A stretch of 64,000 nucleotides of DNA from Anaerobiospirillum sp. NML120448 (GTDB taxonomy: Bacteria; Pseudomonadota; Gammaproteobacteria; Enterobacterales; Succinivibrionaceae). The notes beneath the pieces are model-generated. The model saw nothing but the letters and a program-made list of their open reading frames with translations, did not search any database and had not been told where the DNA came from. The stretch is taken from positions 55,793 to 119,792 of the forward strand of contig NZ_JALKIM010000002.1 of the NCBI RefSeq assembly GCF_023050945.1, read 5' to 3'. Positions 1 through 8,990 of this stretch are shown piece after piece (position 1 is the first letter of the stretch; each line of letters begins with the position of its first letter). The position numbers and the translations under genes were made by a program.

Positions 1-545
1 GAATGGCTTATATAAGCCAATGTTACAAAATTTCATGAAAAAGTCGTATACGCTTTCAGTTAGCTAGATTTCTATTTTGTGAATTAGATCACTATTTAAA
101 ATTACCAATAAAAGCACATCAATTTTAGCTAAGATTCAATAACTAGTTTTAATAAAGTAAAAAGTCGATATGGCAAACGGTTGTAGGTTAATTTTTAGCA
201 AAAAATAAGGCTAAAAACACCATTTTTGTGCTTTTGCAAAAAAGGCACACCAAATTTCAGTAAAAGCAAATTTTTACAATTTTTTATATAAGCAAAGCTG
301 ATTTAAAACACTATCAAAAATAGCGCAAATTCAATCTTAAACAGAAATTTCTATACAATAAAACATGATATATAAGGGAAAATTGCTGTTATTGGTTTTG
401 AAAATAACTAACATTCTAGTGTGAGATGAAATGGGTAGATAAGCAATTAAAGATTGTGAGCAAAAAGAGGTTGCAGGGGCACAAAATATCAGTAGTTAAG
501 TAGGAACTACTTTGTGCGTAATATTAATTTCGGTTAAAGGAAAAC
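1..545. other. AT-rich non-coding stretch
   Basis: No credible gene is seen here. A perfect 16-bp palindrome, TGGCTTATATAAGCCA, lies at 4-19, but its context is cut off by the window edge. The rest is AT-rich sequence downstream of proS with long A and T runs and no tRNA-like or repeat structure that I can recognise. Confidence 0.6.
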
Positions 546-546
546 A

Positions 547-580
547 AAAAAAGCCATATACCTGGGTATATGGCTTTTTT
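547..580 (-). terminator. Rho-independent terminator of proS
   Basis: Arms of 15 bp (AAAAAAGCCATATAC and GTATATGGCTTTTTT) surround the loop CTGG. On the minus strand the hairpin lies just after the proS stop and ends in a T run. It is symmetrical, so it could also stop plus-strand transcription. Confidence 0.85.
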
Positions 581-598
581 GAGAACTATTAATAGAGA

Positions 599-2323
599 TT
601 AGATATTAAGCTTGGCTTTAATATTCTCTAAAATTTGGTCGGCGGCGATGCTTTCTTTTTCACCGCTGCGACGGTTCTTGTACTCAATAATACCTTGAGC
701 TAAGCCCTTAGCACCAATGGTAATAACATGAGGAATACCGATAAGCTCCATATCAGAGAACATAACGCCAGCACGCTCATCACGATCATCGTAAAGAACT
801 TCTACGCCTAAAGCCTCTAATTCGTTATAGAGCTTCTCAGAGGCGTTCTTAACTTCCTCTGACTTGCCAAGACCTAAAGCAATGATACCTACAGTAAATG
901 GAGCCATGGAATCAGGCCATACAATGCCCTTATCGTCATGGTGCTGCTCAATAGCGGCAGCAACAACACGGGTTACACCAATACCATAGCAGCCCATCTC
1001 CATAGGAATGTTCTTGCCATTCTTGTCAGTTACAGTAGCGCCCATAGCCTCTGAGTACTTGGTGCCAAGCATGAATACTTGACCAACCTCAATACCCTTA
1101 CGTAATAAGATCTTGCCATGGCCATCAGGGCTTGGATCGCCTTCGACAACATTACGTAAGTCAGCTACTTCATAAGTAGGAATATCACGATCAAAGTTTA
1201 CATTGATTAAGTGGTGGCCATCTTCGTTAGCACCACAAGCAAAGTTGCTCATGATGTTAGCATTGCGGTCGATAATAATACGACCCTTAAAGCCAACAGG
1301 GCCTAAGGAGCCTGGGTGCGCACCAGTAAACTCAAAGATTTCCTCGTCGGTAGCAAACTCTAAAGGATTGGAAACACCAGGGAGCTTGCCAGCTTTAATT
1401 TCGTTAAGTTCTTCATTGCCACGTAAGCAAAGCATAATAAGTTCGTACTTGCCATCAGCATCTGGCTCGCCACGAACTAATAAGCTCTTCATAACCTGAT
1501 TAGACTCAATCTTAAGAGCCTTTGCTGCCTCATCAACAGTATGACAGCCTGGAGTTGGAACCTTAGAGTATGGATCCTTGGCCTCACCACGGCTTTCTAA
1601 TGGAGCTAAAGCCTCAGCCATTTCAATATTGGCTGCATAATTGGATTCATCAGAGTAAGCAATAGTATCTTCACCAGCATCGGCTAATACTTGGAACTCG
1701 TGAGAGTGATTGCCACCAATTGATCCTGTATCTGCTTCTACAGCACGGAAAGTTAAGCCAAGACGAGTAAAGATAGCAGTATAAGCATCGTACATGTCTT
1801 GGTAGGTTTGCTCTAAAGACTCGTGATCAACGTGGAAGGAGTAACCATCCTTCATAATGAACTCACGGCCACGCATAACACCAAAACGAGGGCGAACTTC
1901 ATCACGGAACTTAGTCTGAATTTGATAAAGGTTCATTGGTAATTGGCGAGCAGACTTAATTTCATTACGGCATAAAGCAGTAATTACTTCTTCGTGAGTT
2001 GGGCCAAGTACAAACTCGTTTTGCTTACGATCATTTAAGCGGCATAATTCAGGGCCATACTTTACATAACGACCAGACTCACGCCATAAATCAGCAGGCT
2101 GAACTACAGGCATTGATAATTCAATAGCACCCTTTTTGTTCATTTCCTCACGGATAATGGCTTCAACCTTGTGTAACACTCTCAAGCCAGTCGGTAACCA
2201 GTTGTAAATACCTGATGCTACCTGACGAATTAAGCCAGCACGGAGCATTAAACGGTGGCTATCAACTACAGCCTCAACTGGATTCTCTTTTAATGTTGAG
2301 AGTAAATAACGACTAGTGCGCAT
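599..2323 (-). CDS. proS: Prolyl-tRNA synthetase (class II, bacterial type)
   Basis: Charges tRNA-Pro with proline in the cytoplasm. The 574 residues match the usual length of the bacterial long form (about 572). Class II motif 1 lies around residues 38-85, motif 2 around 137-159 ([17 protein letters not shown]), and motif 3 around 444-452 (GCYGIGVTR). Between motifs 2 and 3 sits the YbaK-type insertion domain (roughly 224-407) that edits mischarged Ala-tRNA-Pro. The C-terminal anticodon-binding domain contains the typical [20 protein letters not shown] stretch. The gene stands alone, with a strong terminator after it and a long hairpin-bearing leader before it (2443-2502). Confidence 0.98.
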   Translation of the reverse strand: MRTSRYLLSTLKENPVEAVVDSHRLMLRAGLIRQVASGIYNWLPTGLRVLHKVEAIIREEMNKKGAIELSMPVVQPADLWRESGRYVKYGPELCRLNDRKQNEFVLGPTHEEVITALCRNEIKSARQLPMNLYQIQTKFRDEVRPRFGVMRGREFIMKDGYSFHVDHESLEQTYQDMYDAYTAIFTRLGLTFRAVEADTGSIGGNHSHEFQVLADAGEDTIAYSDESNYAANIEMAEALAPLESRGEAKDPYSKVPTPGCHTVDEAAKALKIESNQVMKSLLVRGEPDADGKYELIMLCLRGNEELNEIKAGKLPGVSNPLEFATDEEIFEFTGAHPGSLGPVGFKGRIIIDRNANIMSNFACGANEDGHHLINVNFDRDIPTYEVADLRNVVEGDPSPDGHGKILLRKGIEVGQVFMLGTKYSEAMGATVTDKNGKNIPMEMGCYGIGVTRVVAAAIEQHHDDKGIVWPDSMAPFTVGIIALGLGKSEEVKNASEKLYNELEALGVEVLYDDRDERAGVMFSDMELIGIPHVITIGAKGLAQGIIEYKNRRSGEKESIAADQILENIKAKLNI

Positions 2324-2876
2324 GGATGAATTAAACCCTAATCAAATTACACTGGCAGCTAATAAAGAGCTGTCATTTAAACAATGCCAATTGTGTCAGC
2401 TAAACAACAAATGGCTTTCTACTAAGCTAGATGAGCAACTTAGTGATAGATTGCAAAAGTAAAAACTTATAATTTGTAGATCATACTTTTGCAATCCATC
2501 ACGCAAAATAGTTGTATATCAGGATATTAAGCCCCTTAAGTAGGAGGCTAATAAATAAGGTCTAGCCTCGCTCAAAAATAAAACTTTGTGAGCTAATGCG
2601 CAATTATATCAGATTGCTATTTGTAGCGCAGGAAAGCTTGAATTTATGTTTTTTATCAGATAACTATTAGTTCGCCTTTATGAGTTTATTTTTCCTTGAG
2701 AATTTCTTATTTGTGATGTTTAATGTAAGAGGAATTTAACGCAATCTTGCTAATATACTAATTTTGCTTAATAGTTAGCTCCAATCTAGCTAAAGCACTT
2801 GGCTCGTCAAAGTTAGTAATACATTCAGTATCTTTTAGGATCACGCTTAAATTTTCTTTCTTTTTCGTTAGCTATT
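2324..2876. other. Divergent intergenic region proS / nqrM
   Basis: This 553-bp AT-rich spacer holds the promoters of proS (leftward) and nqrM (rightward). The only strong structure is the inverted repeat listed at 2443-2502. No further gene is supported. Confidence 0.6.
2443..2502. repeat. 19-bp inverted repeat in the proS leader
   Basis: Arms GTGATAGATTGCAAAAGTA (2443-2461) and its complement (2484-2502) match at 18 of 19 positions, including 13 perfect central pairs, around a 22-nt loop. It sits about 120-180 nt upstream of the proS start codon. No T run follows in either direction, so a simple terminator is unlikely. A leader RNA hairpin or a protein-binding site is possible. Confidence 0.75.
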
Positions 2877-2887
2877 GAGGTGTTTTG

Positions 2888-3136
2888 ATGGTTTACTTAG
2901 TTTCATTTGGCATTTTCATTCTTTTTGTTGGTTGTCTTGCTATCAGCTTAATTTTCAAGCGTGGTGGTCTAAAGAGTGAAAGCGAAGCCCACGAGCTTTT
3001 AGAGGGCTTAAGCTGTGCTGCTTGTACTAATAGCTCATGTGGTTTCCAAGGTCAAAAACGCAAGCCAACTAAGAAGTGCTTAAGTCAGGCTGATGCTGAT
3101 GACAAGGATGCCAATATTGCATTTAAGCAAGTTTAA
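2888..3136 (+). CDS. nqrM: NqrM-like (DUF539) Na+-NQR maturation factor
   Basis: Small membrane protein of 82 residues. An N-terminal hydrophobic helix (about residues 2-24) is followed by a Cys-rich segment with CAACTNSSC, then a basic GQKRKPTKKC tail. This pattern (one membrane helix plus a Cys cluster) is that of NqrM, which helps deliver iron to the NqrD/NqrE site of Na+-translocating NADH:quinone reductase. An in-frame TTG three bases earlier is possible, but the ATG at 2888 is seven bases after GAGG and is preferred. Its pairing with apbE downstream matches nqr loci, where apbE and nqrM follow nqrF. The nqrA-F genes themselves are not in this window, so they must lie elsewhere if present. 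Confidence 0.75.
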   Translation: MVYLVSFGIFILFVGCLAISLIFKRGGLKSESEAHELLEGLSCAACTNSSCGFQGQKRKPTKKCLSQADADDKDANIAFKQV

Positions 3137-3191
3137 GTGAGTTTTGAAAAAATTAGAGCTAGTTAGTTTTTACTAAAAAATTAGCAAGAAT

Positions 3192-3248
3192 ACCCCTGCC
3201 TTGAGTAAAGCTAAAAACATATAGCCAAGCTACGCAGGGGTTTAATTT
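3192..3248 (+). terminator. Terminator-like hairpin after nqrM
   Basis: ACCCCTGC (3192-3199) pairs with GCAGGGGT (3234-3241), with additional inner CTTG/CAAG and GCT/AGC pairing. A T-rich tail (TTTAATTT) follows. Confidence 0.65.
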
Positions 3249-3419
3249 GCCTAAAATTTGGCATATACCTTTATTTTTTCCTGCCTTTGATTTTTTACAT
3301 GCTTTATCAGTCAATGCTATTGCTATAGCTCGACCAATATTATTATCAATATCAATATGCCGTGGCTTGATTAGATAAATCTTGATGAATATAGGATTTT
3401 GTCAAAATCAACATCCTTA

Positions 3420-3545
3420 GAGCCAGAACCTCTATAGTGCTCTCCTGAGCACGGCAAGGCTCCATGCGCTGTTGCGCATTAGCAGCAGTGGCGCAATTGC
3501 GCAGTGGAGCAGTGGCGCAAGCTTTGCGCTGGAGCATAAGCTTGC
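3420..3545. repeat. GC-rich island of short inverted and direct repeats
   Basis: A locally GC-rich patch in AT-rich intergenic DNA, built from variants of GGCGCAA, TTGCGC, CAGTGGAGC and GCTTTGCGC that pair with each other. It lies in the 640-bp gap between nqrM and apbE. A 61-codon minus-strand open frame across it has no ribosome site or recognisable protein and is taken as chance. Similar islands occur near 14.3, 22.3, 25.8, 39.3 and 50.4 kb. Confidence 0.55.
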
Positions 3546-3776
3546 TAAGGAGATGGGGGACAGGACTGCGATGGTTTAGTAGGAGTGAGTAATACCAATT
3601 GGAGAGCTGGTGTAAGGGACTTGAGATGGTGGTGCTTGGTTGAGAGGTAAAACATAGTTTTAAATTTACAAGTGTAGACTATTACTTACATGTGTAGGTT
3701 TGTGACTAACTCAAAACAAAATATTTGTTGTAATATTAATTAACATTCTATGTGAGTCTTAGTTGGGGGCAAAGTG

Positions 3777-4916
3777 ATGAAATATAAAAAAGGCCTAACC
3801 TTATTATCAGCTGGCGTAATGGCAGCTGTTTTGTCTTTAGGTGTTACTGGTTGTAATGAAAAAACACAGCCACAAGCTACTGATATAGTGGCAGAAAAAA
3901 CCACTCAGGTTACCAAGCTTGAAGGTAAAACTTTTGGCACTTTTTATTACATCACAGTACCAGGAGGCTATCCAGGCGGTAAAGAAACTTTACAAAAAGA
4001 TGCTGAATTTGTTTTTAAGAAAGTTTCTGATGCTATTTCAACATTCGATAAAAACGCTGAAATTGCTCGCTTTAATGACTTTAAGAGTACTGAGGACTTT
4101 GTAATTTCAGGCTATCTAGCAAATATTATAGAAGAAGTATCTCGCCAATCATTACGTGTTGATCAGGCCATGGATCCAACAGTAGGCCCGTTAGTAAATT
4201 TATGGGGCTTTGGCCCATCAGGAGATATCAAGAAATCTCCAACTGATGAGTTAATTGCTCAAACTAAGAGCTATGTAGGATTGGATAAATTTGAGCTTCG
4301 CAGAGCTGGCAATACTGCTTATTTGCGTAAAGCTGATCCACGAGTAGCTTTAGATTTATCTACCATTGGTGAGGGTTTAGCTGCTGACGAGTTAGCTGCC
4401 TTAATGGACGAAAAGAATATTCCTAGCTATATGATTGCTGTAGCAGGAGCTATTCGCTCTAAAGGTGGTAATGCTGATGGTAAGTTGTGGCGTGTTGGTG
4501 TAGAAGATCCATTAAGCCAAGGTGCCAAGGTATTCCAAGTAGTTTGTCCACAAGGCATGGCTATTTCAACTGCTGGATCTTATCGTAATTTCTTCCTAGA
4601 TGAAGACACTAATAAGTTCTACTCCCACGTAATTGACACTAAGACTGGTCGTCCTATTGATCACCGTACTGTTTCCGTAACCGTAATTGATAAGAGTGCT
4701 ATGGTTACTGATGCCTTAGATACTGGTTTATTAGTGCTAGGCGCTCAAGAGGCTGTACAGTGGGGAAACAAAAACAGCACTCCAGTTTATGCTATCGAAA
4801 TTGATGACGAAGGCAAACAAGTAGCTACTTACTCTCGTGCTTTTGAACCATACTTAAAGTGTGTGGTTAATCAGAATATTGCGACAGCTGCACCACCTGC
4901 TCAAGGTAGCAATTAA
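3777..4916 (+). CDS. apbE: FAD:protein FMN transferase, lipoprotein
   Basis: Covalently attaches FMN from FAD to Thr residues of exported flavoproteins such as NqrB, NqrC and RnfG. The N-terminus has a lipoprotein signal ending in VTGC (Cys about residue 26), so the enzyme should be anchored on the periplasmic face. Family motifs are in order: FDKNAEIARFN, MDPTVGPLVNLWGFGP, LSTIGEGLAADELA, AGAIRSKGGNADGKLWRVG, STAGSYRNF, HVIDTKTGRPIDH, and DALDTGLLVLG, which carries the Mg-binding Asp and Thr. The usual GG before the IR motif reads AG here, a mild deviation. A GTG three bases upstream is also in frame; the ATG at 3777 is seven bases from a GGGGG ribosome site. It follows nqrM after a terminator, suggesting its own promoter. 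Confidence 0.95.
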   Translation: MKYKKGLTLLSAGVMAAVLSLGVTGCNEKTQPQATDIVAEKTTQVTKLEGKTFGTFYYITVPGGYPGGKETLQKDAEFVFKKVSDAISTFDKNAEIARFNDFKSTEDFVISGYLANIIEEVSRQSLRVDQAMDPTVGPLVNLWGFGPSGDIKKSPTDELIAQTKSYVGLDKFELRRAGNTAYLRKADPRVALDLSTIGEGLAADELAALMDEKNIPSYMIAVAGAIRSKGGNADGKLWRVGVEDPLSQGAKVFQVVCPQGMAISTAGSYRNFFLDEDTNKFYSHVIDTKTGRPIDHRTVSVTVIDKSAMVTDALDTGLLVLGAQEAVQWGNKNSTPVYAIEIDDEGKQVATYSRAFEPYLKCVVNQNIATAAPPAQGSN

Positions 4917-4941
4917 GATTAGTTAAATTATTTTGTATGAT

Positions 4942-4980
4942 AAGGGCCAAGTTTCTATTAACAGTAGAGCTTGGCCTTTG
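4942..4980 (+). terminator. Probable terminator of apbE
   Basis: AAGGGCCAAG pairs with CTTGGCCTTT (one G-U pair) around a short loop with extra TCT/AGA pairing. The T tail is weak (TTTGTTAT). Confidence 0.55.
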
Positions 4981-5123
4981 TTATATATTAGATAAGATAG
5001 TATCATTGGATAGGTTAAGCTTAATAGGCTTTAGCTAGATAGGTGGGCCTATTAGAGCTATTTAGTTGGTAGTTTATAAATCATTATTCGCAGCTTGAGC
5101 TGCATACCTTCAATGGGTTTAAC

Positions 5124-6515
5124 ATGCATATTCACATCTTAGGAATTTGTGGCACCTTTATGGGCGGTATAGCCTTAATTGCCAAACAAGCAGGACATAA
5201 GGTAACTGGTTCAGATCAAAATGTTTATCCTCCTATGAGTGATGAGCTTAAAGAGGCTGGTATTGAGATTTATCAAGGCTATGGTGCTGAACAATTAGAT
5301 TGCAAGCCTGATTTAATCGTGGTGGGCAATGTAATAAAGCGTGGTATGCCTGTAATTGAGCGTATGCTTGATGAGCGTTTCAATTATGTCTCTGGCCCTG
5401 GCTTTTTAGAAGATCTCTATTTACGCTCTAAGACAGTGTTAGCTGTCTCTGGTACCCATGGCAAAACTACCACAAGTGCTATGCTCACTTGGATTTTAGA
5501 ATATGCTAAGAAAAATCCTGGTTTTTTAGTAGGTGGTATTCCAGAAAACTTTGGTTATTCAGCACGCAGCAGCGATAGCGAGTATTTCGTTATTGAAGCT
5601 GATGAATATGACTGTGCTTTCTTTGATAAGAGATCTAAGTTTGTTCATTACCATCCTAATATTGCCATTATTAATAATATTGAATTTGACCATGCTGATA
5701 TCTTTAATTCCATTGAAGATATTAAAAAGCAATTCCATCAGATGGTAAGAATTATTCCATCCTCAGGCACAGTAATTTATCCTGCCCATGATCAAAATGT
5801 GGTTGATACTATCAAGAAAGGTTTATGGTCTAAGCCTTTAGCTGTGGGTGATAGCTCCTGCCCTTATCAGCTTAGAATTGATAAAGAAGATGGTTCTAAG
5901 TTTAGTGTTTTAGACACTATTGGTGAGCTCTTATGCTCAGTAGAGCTTAAGGCTACAGGTTTGCATAATGCTCACAATGCTTTTATGGCCTTATTAGCCG
6001 CTCATGAGGTAGGGGTAGACTTTAAAGAAGGTGCCCAGGCTTTAGGTAAATTCAAAATGCCAAAGCGCCGTATGGAGTTAGTAGGTGAGATTGGTAATAT
6101 CAAGGTCTATGACGACTTTGCTCATCATCCAACAGCAATTGCTACTACTATCGAGGGCCTTCGTAAGAGTGTGGGTGCAGATAAACACATTATTTGTGTG
6201 TTTGAGCCACGCTCTAACTCTATGAAAATGGGTGCCAATAGCGAGCTGTTAGGTGCTTCATTTAAAGATGCTGATGAAGTCTTTGTCTATCAAAATGAAG
6301 CTGTAAGCTGGGATATGTCTATCTTAGTACGTGATTGTCCTAAGCCATTAACTATTGTTGATACCAATACTGCTGACTTGATTGCTCAAGTGGTGGCGGC
6401 TGCTACAGCTGCGGCTACTAAAGATAACACCTACGTTATTGTAATGAGTAATGGTGGTTTTGAGAACGTCAAGGGACGCTTGGTGGAAGCTTTAAAACAA
6501 GCTAATAATCTCTAA
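5124..6515 (+). CDS. mpl: UDP-N-acetylmuramate:L-alanyl-gamma-D-glutamyl-meso-diaminopimelate ligase
   Basis: Cytoplasmic Mur-ligase family enzyme that joins recycled murein tripeptide to UDP-MurNAc, feeding peptidoglycan recycling. An N-terminal Rossmann-like domain begins MHIHILGICGTFMGGIA. The ATP-binding loop GTHGKTTT is at residues 110-117. The Mur central-domain ADEYDCAFFDKRSKF and the NNIEFDHADIF motif follow, then a C-terminal domain with VYDDFAHHPTAI and FEPRSNSMKMG. The 463 residues and the FMGGIA and EADEYDCAFFDKR signatures favour Mpl over MurC. The start ATG has only a weak ribosome site upstream. It converges on metY and shares a bidirectional terminator with it. Confidence 0.95.
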   Translation: MHIHILGICGTFMGGIALIAKQAGHKVTGSDQNVYPPMSDELKEAGIEIYQGYGAEQLDCKPDLIVVGNVIKRGMPVIERMLDERFNYVSGPGFLEDLYLRSKTVLAVSGTHGKTTTSAMLTWILEYAKKNPGFLVGGIPENFGYSARSSDSEYFVIEADEYDCAFFDKRSKFVHYHPNIAIINNIEFDHADIFNSIEDIKKQFHQMVRIIPSSGTVIYPAHDQNVVDTIKKGLWSKPLAVGDSSCPYQLRIDKEDGSKFSVLDTIGELLCSVELKATGLHNAHNAFMALLAAHEVGVDFKEGAQALGKFKMPKRRMELVGEIGNIKVYDDFAHHPTAIATTIEGLRKSVGADKHIICVFEPRSNSMKMGANSELLGASFKDADEVFVYQNEAVSWDMSILVRDCPKPLTIVDTNTADLIAQVVAAATAAATKDNTYVIVMSNGGFENVKGRLVEALKQANNL

Positions 6516-6525
6516 GATGAAAAAA

Positions 6526-6556
6526 GGCACAAAATATTAATTTTGTGCCTTTTTTT
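6526..6556. terminator. Bidirectional terminator between mpl and metY
   Basis: GGCACAAAA (6526-6534) and TTTTGTGCC (6541-6549) flank the loop TATTAA, with an A run before and a T run after. It can end both convergent genes. Confidence 0.9.
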
Positions 6557-6576
6557 AGCTAAGCTAAAGCAAAACT

Positions 6577-7848
6577 TTAAACTTGCTCTAAAGCTTGCTT
6601 AAGATCAGCAATAATGTCCTGTACATCTTCTAAACCTACAGATAAACGTACTGAGCCAGGGCAAATACCTGCATTCTTTAATTGTTCATCAGTAAGCTGA
6701 CGGTGAGTAGAGCTAGCTGGGTGAAGAACGCAGCTCTTAATATCAGCTACGTGTACCTTTAAGTTAATGAGCTTAAGGCTATCAATAAAGCGAGCACCAG
6801 CGTCACGACCACCCTTTAAGTTAAATGAAATTACACCAGAGGCACCCTTTGGTAGGTACTTCTTAGCTAATTCGTAATCGCTAGAACTCTCTAATAGAGG
6901 ATAAGAGATAGACTCAATCTTATCGCAGCCCTCAAGATATTTAGCTACTTGAAGGGCATTGGAGCAATAGCGCTCCATACGTAAAGGCAGGGTTTCTAAG
7001 CCCTGATTAATATAAAAAGCATTTTGTGGGCTTTGTAAACAGCCTAGATCACGAATTAATTGGGCACGTGCTTTAACAATATAAGCAGCTTTGCCAAAAG
7101 CTTCTGTGTAAACACAGCCGTGATAAGAAGGATCGGGCTGACTAAACTCAGCAAACTTGTCCTTATGAGCAGCCCAGTCAAAATTACCAGAATCAATTAC
7201 GGCACCGCCTACAGATAAAGCATGACCGTCAATGTACTTAGTAGTAGAGTGCATAACAATATCAGCACCATACTCAATAGGACGGCATAAGTAAGGGGTA
7301 GCAAAAGTATTATCTACAATTAAAGGCACGCCATTATCATGGGCAAGCTTAGCAATACGCTCAATATCAAGTACGTGAGTAGATGGGTTAGCAATAGTTT
7401 CAGCAAATACAGCCTTGGTATTTTCTTTAAAGTATTGGCTTAACTCTTCATTAGACTTAGTTTCATCAACAAAAGTAAGATCAATACCAAAACGCTTAAA
7501 GGTAACTGCTAGTAAATTGATAGTGCCGCCGTATAAATTTGAGCAGGCTACTACGTGATCACCACTCTTACAAAGATTGAGCAGAGAAATTAAGCAGGCA
7601 GCCTGGCCTGAGCTGGTACAAATAGCTCCGACACCGCCCTCAAGCGCAGCTATTTTTTGCTCAACAGCATCAACAGTTGGATTAGCTAAACGAGAGTAGA
7701 AAAAGCCAGCAGCTTGTAAGTCAAAAAGCTTGGCTACCTCGTCGGTAGTGTCATATTTAAAGGTAGTGCTTTGGTAAATAGGAAGAGCACCTGCCTCTCC
7801 ATTTTTTGGTTGATATCCTGCGTGCAGACACTTAGTTGCAAATTCCAT
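6577..7848 (-). CDS. metY: O-acetylhomoserine sulfhydrylase (Cys/Met metabolism PLP enzyme)
   Basis: PLP-dependent enzyme of the gamma family. It makes homocysteine (or methionine) from O-acetylhomoserine and sulfide (or methanethiol). The start MEFATKCLHAGYQP, the YSRLANPTVD motif, the PLP-phosphate contact around SSGQAA (79-84), the VDNTFATPYL stretch (178-187) and the PLP lysine in HSTTKYIDGH (Lys204) are all visible. The 423-residue length is closer to MetY (about 430) than to MetB/MetC/MetZ (about 380-400). The ATG is preceded by AAGGAG at a spacing of seven. Upstream lies a 700-bp region rich in inverted repeats that may carry its control elements. Confidence 0.93.
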   Translation of the reverse strand: MEFATKCLHAGYQPKNGEAGALPIYQSTTFKYDTTDEVAKLFDLQAAGFFYSRLANPTVDAVEQKIAALEGGVGAICTSSGQAACLISLLNLCKSGDHVVACSNLYGGTINLLAVTFKRFGIDLTFVDETKSNEELSQYFKENTKAVFAETIANPSTHVLDIERIAKLAHDNGVPLIVDNTFATPYLCRPIEYGADIVMHSTTKYIDGHALSVGGAVIDSGNFDWAAHKDKFAEFSQPDPSYHGCVYTEAFGKAAYIVKARAQLIRDLGCLQSPQNAFYINQGLETLPLRMERYCSNALQVAKYLEGCDKIESISYPLLESSSDYELAKKYLPKGASGVISFNLKGGRDAGARFIDSLKLINLKVHVADIKSCVLHPASSTHRQLTDEQLKNAGICPGSVRLSVGLEDVQDIIADLKQALEQV

Positions 7849-8052
7849 TGATAGCTCCTTAAAACATTAAGCAACTGTGATTAGCTCGGCAAGTGAATGC
7901 ACAGATACTTGCTTGAGCATAAAACATGAGCACAAAGCTCACAGTAATTCCAGCTGTGTTAATAATAGGCTAGCCAATTAGACATTGCTCAAAAAACTGG
8001 TGTTTGCACCAAAAAATCACTATTAGAATCTTAAAGAGCAAAGTGTTGATCC

Positions 8053-8091
8053 TTTTTGATGCAATATATGTTGATTAAACCATCAAAAAGA
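8053..8091. repeat. Perfect 10-bp inverted repeat upstream of metY
   Basis: CTTTTTGATG (8053-8062) and CATCAAAAAG (8082-8091) surround a 19-nt loop. It lies about 205-245 bp upstream of the metY start. No T run follows, so it is more likely an operator or leader hairpin than a terminator. An adjacent AGATAGATAGATAAG run is only loosely like a MetJ-box array and is not claimed as one. Confidence 0.6.
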
Positions 8092-8143
8092 TAGATAGAT
8101 AAGAAAAGAGCTAAATGATGCTGTAATTAAGGTGATTAGAATA

Positions 8144-8183
8144 CGAGCACACAAACTGCCATCAAAATAAAAATGTGTGCTCG
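8144..8183. repeat. Perfect 10-bp inverted repeat with GC-rich arms
   Basis: CGAGCACACA (8144-8153) and TGTGTGCTCG (8174-8183) flank a 20-nt loop. It stands about 60 bp from the previous inverted repeat and has the same arm and loop size, suggesting a related design. Confidence 0.6.
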
Positions 8184-8331
8184 CTCACAATTTACTGAAA
8201 GTAAAACCACTTTATATCAGATTGATTTGTGATCCAAGTAGAAGTTTTATTAATTCACCAAAAGTGAGCTAAAACGCAAAAATTGTCATTTTATGCATCG
8301 AATTAAAGCAATTATCTTTTCTTGTTCTATT

Positions 8332-8425
8332 GAAAGTTTTCCAAAGTTCTTTAACAACTATACCTGCCTTGGAGTAGGTATTATCTTTAATGATGTAGAC
8401 AGTAAACGAACTTTCGGAAACTTTC
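8332..8425 (+). promoter_or_regulatory. Nested stem-loop leader upstream of the exported protein
   Basis: Outer arms of 18 bp (8332-8349 and 8408-8425) match at 16 positions (GAAAGTTTTCCAAAGTTC and complement). Inside them, ATACCT (8360-8365) pairs with AGGTAT (8376-8381). The structure ends about 120 bp before the start codon at 8547. Its two-level form resembles a structured RNA leader, but I cannot match it to a known riboswitch class. Confidence 0.45.
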
Positions 8426-8546
8426 ACTAGATCAATTTTAGGTATCGTTGCATTATTGTTACAGTAACATTTTCCTCCTAAGGAGAAACTTAGAAATATA
8501 GTTTAGGATAAGAGAAAAGACTAATAGTACAAGGAGATTCTATTTT

Positions 8547-8990
8547 ATGGCCAAGCATAATAACAAATTGTTCTTTTGGCTAAGCCTCATCTTTGGTTTT
8601 GTTATGGGTGTAGTCATGATCTTGTTTTTTGGCTCTGGTAGTGCTCAGGCTCAGACCAATCAAAGAGTTACCCCTACTAATCCTTGTGCCCTTTATGCAA
8701 GTTTACAAAACAGCCCTTCTAACAAGATAGTAAAAGTGCAAGTTTTAGGTAGTCAAAATGGGGTGGTAGGAGTCATGGTCTTGGGCTTGCCAAGAAAAGT
8801 GAATGCCACTTTAAATGGTATGGATATTTCACGCCTTAAAAGTGACTCTAGGCAGATTGTTTGTGGAGCTAAGGCTGTAGGTGAGTTAAGTTCTTATGAT
8901 TTACGCTCTACTAATATGGATGCAGGTTACTTCCAAATTCAAGCTGATCACTTGTCTGATGGCCAGTCAGTAACTATTAGCAATAGATAG
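8547..8990 (+). CDS. Exported or membrane-anchored protein of unknown function
   Basis: The 147-residue product starts with a basic MAKHNNK, then a hydrophobic helix (about 8-29), then SGSAQAQ, which looks like a signal-peptidase site. The mature part of about 110 residues has two cysteines (in NPCALY and QIVCGAK) that could form a periplasmic disulfide, and alternates hydrophobic and polar residues as in a small beta-rich domain. I do not recognise the family. AAGGAG stands ten bases before the ATG. The gene is alone, downstream of the structured leader at 8332-8425. Confidence 0.75.
   Translation: MAKHNNKLFFWLSLIFGFVMGVVMILFFGSGSAQAQTNQRVTPTNPCALYASLQNSPSNKIVKVQVLGSQNGVVGVMVLGLPRKVNATLNGMDISRLKSDSRQIVCGAKAVGELSSYDLRSTNMDAGYFQIQADHLSDGQSVTISNR

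Larger units (their letters stand above)
7849..8546. other. Divergent regulatory region metY / exported protein
   Basis: No gene is supported in these 698 bp. The stretch has an unusual density of strong inverted repeats, given separately at 8053-8091, 8144-8183 and 8332-8425, plus a small palindrome, CTCCTAAGGAG, near 8475. It must contain the metY promoter (leftward) and the promoter of the gene at 8547 (rightward). Confidence 0.6.

Noticed and set aside
3352..3537. Minus-strand frame of 61 codons
   Set aside because: It lies across the GC-rich repeat island, has no ribosome site and a Cys/Ala-rich composition set by the repeats.
8080..8105. MetJ-box array upstream of metY
   Set aside because: AGATAGATAGATAAG only loosely resembles repeated AGACGTCT boxes, so it is not claimed.
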